Below are positions 13,503 through 19,931 of a stretch of 19,931 nucleotides of DNA, one piece after another; the first letter of the stretch is position 1; every line of letters begins with the position of its first letter. The position numbers were made by a program, and so were the translations under genes. Origin of the DNA: Dechloromonas sp. (GTDB lineage: Bacteria > Pseudomonadota > Gammaproteobacteria > Burkholderiales > Rhodocyclaceae); assembly GCA_017302355.1 (NCBI GenBank), contig JAFLDQ010000057.1, positions 1 through 19,931 on the forward strand. Direction: 5' to 3'. Below the pieces are notes generated by a model that ran no database searches, was not told the DNA's origin, and worked only from the letters and a program-made list of their open reading frames with translations.

Positions 13503-15290
13503 TCAGGCCGGAAGACGCCAGTTCGCCGAATCGAAGTCGACTCCGCTGGGGGAGCGGGTCACCCCGCCGAGCTGTCCCAGGACCTTCTTGCAGCGCGCCG
13601 CGACGAAGCGCTCGATGCCATCGACCCGAATCCCCTTGATCGGCTCCTGTTCGGAGGTCAGGGTCTGATCGAGAACGGCGGCCCGATGGATCTGGTCGTT
13701 CGTCCACCGGCGGTTGGTATGCGGAGCGCCGAAGGGTGTGTCCGCCTCCAGGTACACGGATCGCTCGAGAATGGACCAGCACGGCGCCTGCAGGAGGCGC
13801 ACCCGCCCGGCGTTGAAATGCCTGCGGACGAACCACTCCATGAAATCGAGATAGTAATTCCTGAAAAGTTCGTTCGCCAGCAGTTTGGTGATCAGGGGGA
13901 TCCTGCCGATCTCCGTGCCGCGGAAAAGCAGGTCCTTGTCCTGCCAGTTGCGCTTCTGGCCTGGCCAGCTGACCCCGAGCAAACTATCCACATCATTGAG
14001 AAAAAATGTGGCGAATGGTGGTTGATTCGCTGAATCGTCGACTGCCAGATGAAGAAAGTAGTTGTGGCTGTTGAGATAGTAGGTATCCCAGGAGCCGAGC
14101 AGGTTGACCACGGCCATGGTGCGCAGGAACCCCTCGACATCCAGGATCCTGCGGGCGGTATCGACAAAGGAGGCGCTCTTCGGGTCATTCGCATGAAAGG
14201 CCGCGAGAAAGCTGGCCAAGGCGGCATAATCGCTGTCGGGGGTGTCGAGACGGGGTTCATAGGTACGGCTTTCCGGATGGGAGCCGGGAGTAAAGTAATC
14301 CGTCGCCAGGATTCCGCGCGGTTCGAGGGGAGCGCCGCCGGGAAGATCATCGCCGTAATTGCCCTTGAAGATCGCCCGGTGCTTGACGCCAGGAAGCCAG
14401 GTCTTGAAGTGATACTCGTCCATCGGCGGCATGGCCACATAGGTTCCGTAGTACTTGCCATTCAAGGTCAGCTCGGCGTACATGTTCGGACGCACCGGAC
14501 ACCTGGCCAGACCCAGGAGGTCAAAAGCGAGCCGGATCCTGCGGTACGAAGGATCGCGGAGCGAGTTGATCAGGTTGAGCTGGCGGGGAATGCCGGATTC
14601 TTCATCATCGTCGAGATAGACCGAGATATTCACCTTCGGATCCCAGCGGCTGGTATTCCCGCGGCGCTTGACGGATACCTGCTCGCCTTGCTCGGCGATG
14701 ATCACGCCATTATCGGGATCGGGCCGTTTCGGCAGGAGAAGCGCGGGCTGCGTTTCAAAAACCCGCACGGAGGCATCGGCGTTTCCGTTCGCTTTCCGCG
14801 CCTCGCCAAACTCGTCATCGGACCACAGCGTGTTCAGATCGACTCCAGCGACCTGCACGACCAGGATGGTGGGGCCCAGTGCACCCGTGCCGGAAAAGAT
14901 GGTCGTCCGGTCTTCGGCAGCCTTTTGCCAAAGAGCAACGACCATTCCCGCCTGCGTCAGGGTTTCCTCGCCAGCCACGCGAAAACGGATCTTGCCGTTC
15001 TCGGAGGAATCCGGAAGCAGCATCAGCGCGGCGGCCGCCCGCTCGAACTCCGCCTTGCCGCGCAGAAACGAATCCGCACTGGCGGGATCGTGCGCATCCT
15101 CGGCAATCTTCCGCGCTCTTGAGTCCTTCGGGAGCGCCGGGATGGAGACGGATTTGACGAGATTTCGGATGTCTTTCGTCGTTCCGGAATCGGGAATGCG
15201 ATCCATGGCCAGTTTCTCCTCGTTGACCGGCAGCCTGCCGGCGCTCTCGATGGTAACGTACAGGAAATTCAAACGCCATTGCGCGAGCAT
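13503..15290 (-). CDS. CotH-family (spore coat kinase-like) protein
   Basis: A protein of up to 595 residues whose middle and C-terminal parts match the CotH family: RRGNTSRWDPK (209-219), YRRIRLAFDLLG (about 249-260), NGKYYGTYVAMPPMDEYHF (277-295), SWDTYYLNSHNYF (400-412) and the acidic NDVDSLLG (432-439). In Bacillus, CotH is an atypical kinase that phosphorylates coat proteins; bacterial relatives without spores have unknown roles. Residues 1-200 have no recognised domain and there is no signal peptide. The start is uncertain: ATG 15290 has a weak ribosome site, whereas ATG 15206 (residue 29) has GAGGAG at a 9-base spacing. The intervening codons still look coding. Codon use is less GC-biased than in the neighbours. 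Confidence 0.8.
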   Translation of the reverse strand: MLAQWRLNFLYVTIESAGRLPVNEEKLAMDRIPDSGTTKDIRNLVKSVSIPALPKDSRARKIAEDAHDPASADSFLRGKAEFERAAAALMLLPDSSENGKIRFRVAGEETLTQAGMVVALWQKAAEDRTTIFSGTGALGPTILVVQVAGVDLNTLWSDDEFGEARKANGNADASVRVFETQPALLLPKRPDPDNGVIIAEQGEQVSVKRRGNTSRWDPKVNISVYLDDDEESGIPRQLNLINSLRDPSYRRIRLAFDLLGLARCPVRPNMYAELTLNGKYYGTYVAMPPMDEYHFKTWLPGVKHRAIFKGNYGDDLPGGAPLEPRGILATDYFTPGSHPESRTYEPRLDTPDSDYAALASFLAAFHANDPKSASFVDTARRILDVEGFLRTMAVVNLLGSWDTYYLNSHNYFLHLAVDDSANQPPFATFFLNDVDSLLGVSWPGQKRNWQDKDLLFRGTEIGRIPLITKLLANELFRNYYLDFMEWFVRRHFNAGRVRLLQAPCWSILERSVYLEADTPFGAPHTNRRWTNDQIHRAAVLDQTLTSEQEPIKGIRVDGIERFVAARCKKVLGQLGGVTRSPSGVDFDSANWRLPA

Positions 15291-15708
15291 TTCCGCTCTT
15301 GCTGCCCGTAGGCAGCCGGGAGTTCCCGGAAGTTCCCCCCACTTCTCCCCTGCACCCCGCCATACCCATCACCATTTCCTGCCTGAAAGCGGTGAGAGGC
15401 GTCAGAGAAATTGCCGGTTTCTGGCCACTTTTTCCGGTCGACCGCAGCAGCCCGGATTCTTCTTCAACCAGAAGAACACAGGAAATGTCCATGACACCTT
15501 TGGGGCGAATCGCTACCCTTGGGAACTCCGCCCCACGGCGCCACCCTTCTCCGGCCTGGTAGCCATTTGTTGCTACTCCTGATCCAAATGTCTCTGGCCC
15601 TCATGGCTCGGCGAAAGAAGATGAAGCGGCACATCCGGTGGACATGAGCATCTTCCGTCCGTATGCTCTAACGAGCGAGACAAATTTCTTCGCGAACGCG
15701 ACCAAGCC
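15291..15708. other. Gene-free junction between CotH-like gene and R-M pair
   Basis: No convincing gene on either strand. Composition falls towards AT along this stretch, marking the left side of the acquired R-M segment. Small inverted repeats are present: TTCTTC-AACCA-GAAGAA (15460-15476) and GTAGC/GCTAC (15559-15563 with 15572-15576). Either could be an operator or boundary remnant. No transposase, integrase or clear target-site duplication was found. Confidence 0.4.
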
Positions 15709-17202
15709 TTGTTCGATACAGAAGGTGCACCGTTGCTGCTAGAACTTGAGCAAGCCAGATTGCGGTTATCAAGAAACACCGAGGCGAAGAAGAAATCGCA
15801 ACTCGGTCAGTTTCTAACGCCAGCCCAAACCGCCAAGTTCATGGCAGGGCTTTTCCCATCATCCAGCGGTAACTGCCATCTCCTTGATGCTGGCGCCGGT
15901 ATCGGGTCGCTTTCAAGTGCCTTTCTTGAAAGATGCGTATCAAGAGAATTGAATTTTGATGAAGTTCGAGTAGAAGCCTTTGAGCTCGATGACACAATTC
16001 AAGATGATTTGCGTCAATCTCTTAATCGGTACGCGGATAAATTACCTTTATCGTCTGAGATTATTGGCGGCGATTTCATCGAAACCGCTGTAAATCTTAT
16101 TCAGTTCGGACAGGGCGGTTTCACCCACGCCATTCTTAATCCCCCGTACAAGAAGATAAACAGCGGCTCCCGTTACCGGTTGTTACTGCGCCAAGTTGGA
16201 ATCGAGACGGTAAACCTCTATTCAGCATTTGTTGCCCTGTCTGTGTCGCTAATGAGACCGGGCGGGCAGATCGTCGCAATCATCCCTCGTAGCTTCTGCA
16301 ATGGGCCGTACTATCGTCCCTTCCGTGACTTCGTGCTGGAACGTACGGCCATCAGGCACATGCACCTTTTCGAGTCACGCAGCAAGGCATTCAAGGATGA
16401 TGAGGTCCTACAAGAAAACGTCATCGTCCATCTTGAGTGTGGTGGTCATCAAGGTCCGGTGACAGTTTCCATAACCACCGATGACAGCTTTGACGACATG
16501 AGCACACACGAGTGTTCATTCGACCGGATTGTATTTCCGGATGACCCGGAGCGGTTCATTCATGTGCCTACATCGTTGGAAAAGAACGCCATTGAGCTAT
16601 CCCCGGCCATACGTTATTCGCTTTCCGATCTCGGTATCAGCGTATCGACCGGCCCGATAATCGACTTCCGGCTGAAAGACCACCTGCTCGATATACCAGA
16701 ACCGGGGACAGTCCCCCTGCTATACCCCAGTCATTTCAGTTGCACCGGCGTTATATGGCCCCAAGCTGCCGCTAAGAAGCCTAACGCGATTCTGAGCAAC
16801 GGAGTCACCAAGAAATGGCTCTATCCGAATGGTTTCTATTGCGTGGTGCGCCGGTTTTCTTCAAAAGAAGAAAAACGACGGATAAAAGCGAGTGTTGTTG
16901 ATCCTGCGGCATTCAGTAATGCCGCTCTGCTCGGCTTCGAGAACCACTTGAATGTATTCCACGAATGCAAACGTGGCTTGCCTGAGGCTCTTGCCCGTGG
17001 CTTGGCGGTATTTCTCAACACCACGGCCGTTGATGAAAACTTCCGGCGCTTCAGTGGCCACACACAGGTGAACGCCACGGACTTGAAGCTTATGAAGTAC
17101 CCGAGCAGCGAGGCATTGATGGCTCTTGGGGAGTGGGCAATGCGTCAATGTGCGCCGACACAAGCGATGATCGATAACCAATTCGAGAAACTGGGTGCAT
17201 GA
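15709..17202 (+). CDS. Adenine-specific DNA methyltransferase, BsuBI/PstI type
   Basis: Modification enzyme of a type II R-M pair, predicted to methylate adenine in CTGCAG from its partner. It has 497 residues when read from TTG 15709. Visible are KKKSQLGQFLTP (27-38, the N-terminal signature of this group), AdoMet motif I LLDAGAGIGSLS (58-69) and the catalytic motif IV NPPY (144-147). The frame has no ATG or GTG near its beginning. TTG 15709 lacks a ribosome site, whereas TTG 15733 has AGAAGG 7 bases upstream and gives a 489-residue protein, so I favour 15733 biologically. Codon use is much more AT-rich than the chromosome around it. Its stop overlaps the endonuclease start (ATGA). Confidence 0.9.
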   Translation: MFDTEGAPLLLELEQARLRLSRNTEAKKKSQLGQFLTPAQTAKFMAGLFPSSSGNCHLLDAGAGIGSLSSAFLERCVSRELNFDEVRVEAFELDDTIQDDLRQSLNRYADKLPLSSEIIGGDFIETAVNLIQFGQGGFTHAILNPPYKKINSGSRYRLLLRQVGIETVNLYSAFVALSVSLMRPGGQIVAIIPRSFCNGPYYRPFRDFVLERTAIRHMHLFESRSKAFKDDEVLQENVIVHLECGGHQGPVTVSITTDDSFDDMSTHECSFDRIVFPDDPERFIHVPTSLEKNAIELSPAIRYSLSDLGISVSTGPIIDFRLKDHLLDIPEPGTVPLLYPSHFSCTGVIWPQAAAKKPNAILSNGVTKKWLYPNGFYCVVRRFSSKEEKRRIKASVVDPAAFSNAALLGFENHLNVFHECKRGLPEALARGLAVFLNTTAVDENFRRFSGHTQVNATDLKLMKYPSSEALMALGEWAMRQCAPTQAMIDNQFEKLGA

Positions 17203-18155
17203 GCAAGAAGAACAACAAGCGTATCGAGGATGCGCTGAAGATTCTTGCCTCACTTGGCTTGCCGCAAGCACAACGGAATGAACGCTCTGCTCTTTGCCTG
17301 CTGGCGATCCTGGACCTGACGCCGCCCAAGAAGTGGGCGCAAGCCCAAAACCCCCTGATCGGCATAACGCCAATCATGGATTGGGCGCGCGAGCACTACC
17401 AAAAGGACTATGCTCCGAACACACGCGAGACGGTGCGTCGCCAGACAATGCACCAGTTCTGCGACGCGGGAATTGCGCTGTACAACCCGGACAAGCCAGA
17501 CCGCGCGGTAAACAGTCCGAAGGCGGTCTATCAGATAGAGTCTGCCACCTTATCCTTGTTGCGCAGCTTCGGCACAACGGCGTGGCATGACAAGCTGACC
17601 ACCTATCTTGCCGATCGCGGAACACTTATAGACCGTTACGCGAAAGAGCGAGAACAGAACCTTATTCCGGTTGAAATTGCCCCTGGCAAAACCATAACCC
17701 TTAGCCCCGGCGAACATAGTGAACTGATCCGCGCCGTCATTGAGGACTTCGCACCGCGCTTCGCACCGGGAAGTGTACTGGTCTATGCGGGCGACACGGG
17801 CGATAAGTGGGGATACTTCGACGCAGCCTTGCTGGCCGAGCTTGGAGTGAACTTGGATACCAATGGGAAGATGCCAGATGTGGTGCTCCACTTCACTGAG
17901 AGAAGCTGGCTGTTACTGGTTGAGTCTGTCACCAGTCACGGCCCGGTCGATGGGAAACGGCACGCCGAGCTTGGCAAGCTCTTCGCTGGATCATCGGCAG
18001 GGCTGGTCTATGTGACCGCCTTCCCAAGCCGCGCCATCATGGGGCGGTATCTGGGCGAAATCGCCTGGGAGACAGACGTCTGGGTGGCCGATGCTCCTTC
18101 TCATCTGATTCATTTCAATGGCGAGCGTTTCCTTGGCCCATACCACGCACCCTGA
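17199..18155 (+). CDS. Type II restriction endonuclease, BsuBI/PstI family
   Basis: Restriction partner of the preceding methyltransferase, 318 residues, close to the 316-326 of BsuBI and PstI. The N-terminal half (QRNERSALCLLAILDLTPPK, 25-44) is an all-helical region. The catalytic core shows the family pattern MPDVVLHF with Asp227, then LLLVESVTSHGPVD with Glu242 (238-251). The family cuts CTGCA^G; specificity here is inferred from homology. The ATG overlaps the methyltransferase stop by 4 bases, which keeps the methylase first and couples the two. No separate control (C) protein gene is present. Confidence 0.93.
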   Translation: MSKKNNKRIEDALKILASLGLPQAQRNERSALCLLAILDLTPPKKWAQAQNPLIGITPIMDWAREHYQKDYAPNTRETVRRQTMHQFCDAGIALYNPDKPDRAVNSPKAVYQIESATLSLLRSFGTTAWHDKLTTYLADRGTLIDRYAKEREQNLIPVEIAPGKTITLSPGEHSELIRAVIEDFAPRFAPGSVLVYAGDTGDKWGYFDAALLAELGVNLDTNGKMPDVVLHFTERSWLLLVESVTSHGPVDGKRHAELGKLFAGSSAGLVYVTAFPSRAIMGRYLGEIAWETDVWVADAPSHLIHFNGERFLGPYHAP

Positions 18156-18455
18156 TCAAAGGGGCTGCGCGCACCCTGCCGACGCACGATCTGGGAGCAA
18201 TCCTCGAGCTACTCGCCTTCGTGGTCGCCCGTAAGACACTGAAGCCGGATATGAACGCGTTCGATATCTTCCTGTATCCGCCTGGCGTTCGTAGCGCTGC
18301 TTGCCGCCAGGTAATATTTTCTTCGCCCCGAGGCCGACAAGGCGCCGGAGCAATCGGCAACCTGAGCAGACTGTAACGCGACCAGAACTGCGCAAGCCGC
18401 TGCGCTGCCCTCTTCGCTCCACGTTGCTCAATCCCTTCATCTCCAAGGAAAAGCC
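18156..18455. other. Gene-free junction right of the R-M pair
   Basis: No intact gene. One rightward frame runs through the end of the endonuclease gene to a TAA near 18375 and encodes a fairly protein-like stretch (DLGAILELLAFVVARKTLKP and following). It has no start codon and no family I recognise, so it may be a fragment left at the insertion boundary. AT-rich DNA (TAATATTTTC at 18312-18321) lies in the middle. AAGGAA just before 18456 serves the next gene. Confidence 0.35.
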
Positions 18456-18863
18456 ATGTTCGAGACGATCGTCCACCTGACTACTGCCGCCCTGGAACTT
18501 GCGGGCATCTTCGTCATGACCGGCGGGATGCTGGCGGCCTCGCTGGTGGCGCTCGCCCGCGCGGCGCGCGGAATGGCCGGCAGCCATCTTTACGAGTGGT
18601 ATCGCCAGACGCTGGCGCGCGCCATCCTCCTTGGCCTCGAGTTCCTGGTCGCCGCCGACATCATCAACACCGTCGCCGTAGACCCGAGCTTCAGGAGCGT
18701 CGGCGTGCTCGCGCTGATCGTCCTCGTCCGCACCTTCCTCAGCTTCACCCTCGAACTCGATATCTCCGGACGCTGGCCGTGGCAGGCCAAGCCCGCGCCC
18801 GCTGCGCCGGCGGCCGCGACCGACGCGGGCAGACAACCCGAAGCCAGGGACCGCCGCTGCTGA
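18456..18863 (+). CDS. DUF1622 family membrane protein
   Basis: A 135-residue inner-membrane protein with three hydrophobic segments (about 10-34, 53-70 and 80-97). The family pattern is visible in LELAGIFVMTGGMLAASL, LGLEFLVAADIINTVAVDPS and VLIVLVRTFLSFTLELDISG-like stretches. The family has no known function. The Ala/Pro-rich tail after residue 110 is variable. ATG 18456 has AAGGAA 6 bases upstream. Its stop overlaps the beginning of the rlmA-like frame, so the two are probably co-transcribed. Confidence 0.85.
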   Translation: MFETIVHLTTAALELAGIFVMTGGMLAASLVALARAARGMAGSHLYEWYRQTLARAILLGLEFLVAADIINTVAVDPSFRSVGVLALIVLVRTFLSFTLELDISGRWPWQAKPAPAAPAAATDAGRQPEARDRRC

Positions 18864-19702
18864 ACATCACCGCTTTCCCGGCGCTCGCCTGTCCGCTCGA
18901 CGGGGCGCCCCTGTCATGCACGGGTTCGACCTGGCGCTGCCCTGCCGGCCACAGTTTCGACGTGGCCGCTCACGGCTACACGAACCTGCTGCCGGTGCAC
19001 AAGAAGCGCTCGCTCGATCCGGGTGACCGCAAGGAGATGGTCGCCGCCCGCCGGCGCTTCCTCGCGGCCGGTCATTACCAGCCGATCGCCGACGCCGTCG
19101 CCGGCGCGCTGCTTGCCGGCCTGCCGGGCGATGCCAGTTGCCTCGATGCCGGTTGCGGCGAGGGCTATTACCTGCGCCGGCTGGCCGCCGCGGCGCGCGC
19201 CGGGCAAGGGCTGGCCATCCTCGGGCTGGACATTTCCAAGTGGGCCGTCGCCGCCGCCGCGAAGCAGGACAGGCGGCCGAACTGGGTGGTCGGCAGCAAC
19301 GCCAACCTGCCGGTCCTGTCGGGAATGCTGGACCGTGTGCTGTGCCTGTTCGGCTTCCCCGTCTACGCCGAGTTCGCGCGGGTGCTCAAGGCGGGGGGCG
19401 AGCTTGTCCAGGTGGATGCCGGGCCGGGGCATTTGCGGGAATTGCGGGAGATCATCTATCCGGCGCTGAAGCCCGAGCGCGCCACCGCAGCGCCGACCCC
19501 GCCCGGCTTCACGCGTCGCGGCACGGAAACGCTCGGCTATTCCTTCGCGCTGGCCGGCGCCGAGCCGATCGCCGACCTGCTGACGATGACCCCGCACCTC
19601 TACCGCGCCAGCGCCGAGGGACGCGCCAGAGCCGCGGCGCTCACCGCGCTGACGCTGACCGTCGATGTCCGCCTCGCCCGTTTCGCGCGGGATGCCGGTT
19701 GA
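18857..19702 (+). CDS. rlmA: 23S rRNA (guanine-N1) methyltransferase, RlmA type
   Basis: AdoMet-dependent enzyme that methylates G745 (or G748) of 23S rRNA in helix 35. An N-terminal zinc-binding part shows ACPLDGAPL then WRCPAGHSFDVAAHGYTNLL. RSLDPGDRKEMVAARRRFL and AGHYQPIADA follow, and AdoMet motif I LDAGCGEGYYLRR, all close to E. coli RlmA. The start is unusual: no ATG, GTG or TTG lies between GTG 18779 and the zinc motif. CTG 18857 has AGGGA 6 bases upstream and gives 281 residues, near the family's usual 270. GTG 18779 would add 26 Arg-rich residues that are an out-of-frame reading of the DUF1622 gene. The function is secure; the start is an inference. Confidence 0.88.
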   Translation: MLNITAFPALACPLDGAPLSCTGSTWRCPAGHSFDVAAHGYTNLLPVHKKRSLDPGDRKEMVAARRRFLAAGHYQPIADAVAGALLAGLPGDASCLDAGCGEGYYLRRLAAAARAGQGLAILGLDISKWAVAAAAKQDRRPNWVVGSNANLPVLSGMLDRVLCLFGFPVYAEFARVLKAGGELVQVDAGPGHLRELREIIYPALKPERATAAPTPPGFTRRGTETLGYSFALAGAEPIADLLTMTPHLYRASAEGRARAAALTALTLTVDVRLARFARDAG

Positions 19703-19804
19703 TGCCCTGCCCGTCCGCCGATTTGTATTCTGGCCCTTTTACGCGGTCGACCGCGGCAGGCGCGAATGCTTGGCCTGGCCACAGCGGCTGCCGACAGGCC
19801 AACA

Positions 19805-19833
19805 TGGAAAAGCGGCCGCTCCGGGTCTAGAAT
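19805..19833 (+). promoter_or_regulatory. Predicted promoter of the bacterioferritin gene
   Basis: TGGAAA (19805-19810, 4 of 6) and TAGAAT (19828-19833, 5 of 6) are separated by 17 bases. Transcription would start near 19840, about 63 bases before the ATG at 19903. No convincing Fur box overlaps it. Confidence 0.45.
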
Positions 19834-19902
19834 GGGCGCCGAGGCAAGCCAGCCGATTCCCGCCAGCCAGCCACCCGTTTCCAACAACTTCCGGAGAACG
19901 AC

Positions 19903-19931
19903 ATGAAGGGCGACCAGAAGATCATCGACAT
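19903..19931 (+). CDS. bfr: 5' end of bacterioferritin (partial, runs off right edge)
   Basis: Nine full codons give MKGDQKIID, matching the highly conserved start of bacterioferritin (MKGD-x-K-x-I-x-YLN). The protein is a haem-containing 24-mer that oxidises and stores iron in the cytosol. GGAG at 19892-19895 serves as ribosome site 7 bases upstream. Only this tip is present, so the call rests on nine residues plus a plausible promoter and ribosome site. Confidence 0.65.

Noticed and set aside
15644..15742. Small frame beginning MSIFRPYALTSETNFF before the methyltransferase, considered as a control (C) protein
   Set aside because: It is only 32 codons, overlaps the methyltransferase in another frame, and has no helix-turn-helix.

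Overview
The window looks like ordinary chromosome from a GC-rich betaproteobacterium. Rhodocyclales (Azoarcus, Thauera, Dechloromonas or Accumulibacter-like) is my best guess, from strong G/C third-position codon use, the rnfABCDGE order, a PpsR-type dikinase regulator and a CRP/FNR-type site with the TTGAC-N4-GTCAA pattern. No search could be run, so the taxonomic call is inference. No rRNA, tRNA, CRISPR array, prophage or transposase was seen.

Layout. (1) 1-1425: the 5' end of a leftward exported protein, then rightward pyrD. (2) 1449-7014: a perfect FNR-family palindrome followed by a complete rnfABCDGE operon for the membrane ferredoxin:NAD+ oxidoreductase. All of its gene junctions are tight except rnfA/rnfB, which is separated by a 198-base hairpin-rich insert bounded by 11-bp inverted repeats. 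(3) 7167-7799: a small exported protein of unknown function with an acidic run and a duplicated helix. (4) 8084-10533: a ferrous-iron uptake unit, feoB then a FeoA-domain gene. Its promoter has good -35 and -10 hexamers, and each is overlapped by a Fur-box-like palindrome. (5) 10812-11433: an exported PsiF-repeat protein, a strong hairpin, and a decayed second FeoA copy whose internal 18-codon loss can be explained by a 9-bp direct repeat still present in the intact gene. (6) 11649-13256, leftward: an HSD10-like short-chain dehydrogenase followed by ppsR. (7) 13503-15290, leftward: a CotH-family kinase-like protein. (8) 15709-18155: a compact, visibly AT-richer BsuBI/PstI-type restriction-modification pair (predicted CTGCAG specificity) that looks horizontally acquired. 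(9) 18456-19931: a DUF1622 membrane protein, an rlmA-type 23S rRNA methyltransferase that seems to lack any conventional start codon, and the first codons of bacterioferritin behind its own promoter.

How the genes work together. The Rnf complex couples ferredoxin/NAD(H) redox chemistry to an ion gradient, and the FNR-type site suggests oxygen-responsive expression. FeoB/FeoA import Fe(II) and bacterioferritin at the right edge stores it, so two separate iron loci fall within 12 kb. PpsR and the dehydrogenase belong to central carbon metabolism. The R-M pair is the only clearly accessory module.

I see no convincing wholly new system. The items most worth following up are the rnfA/rnfB insert, the two-site Fur promoter, the FeoA relic and the unusual rlmA start.
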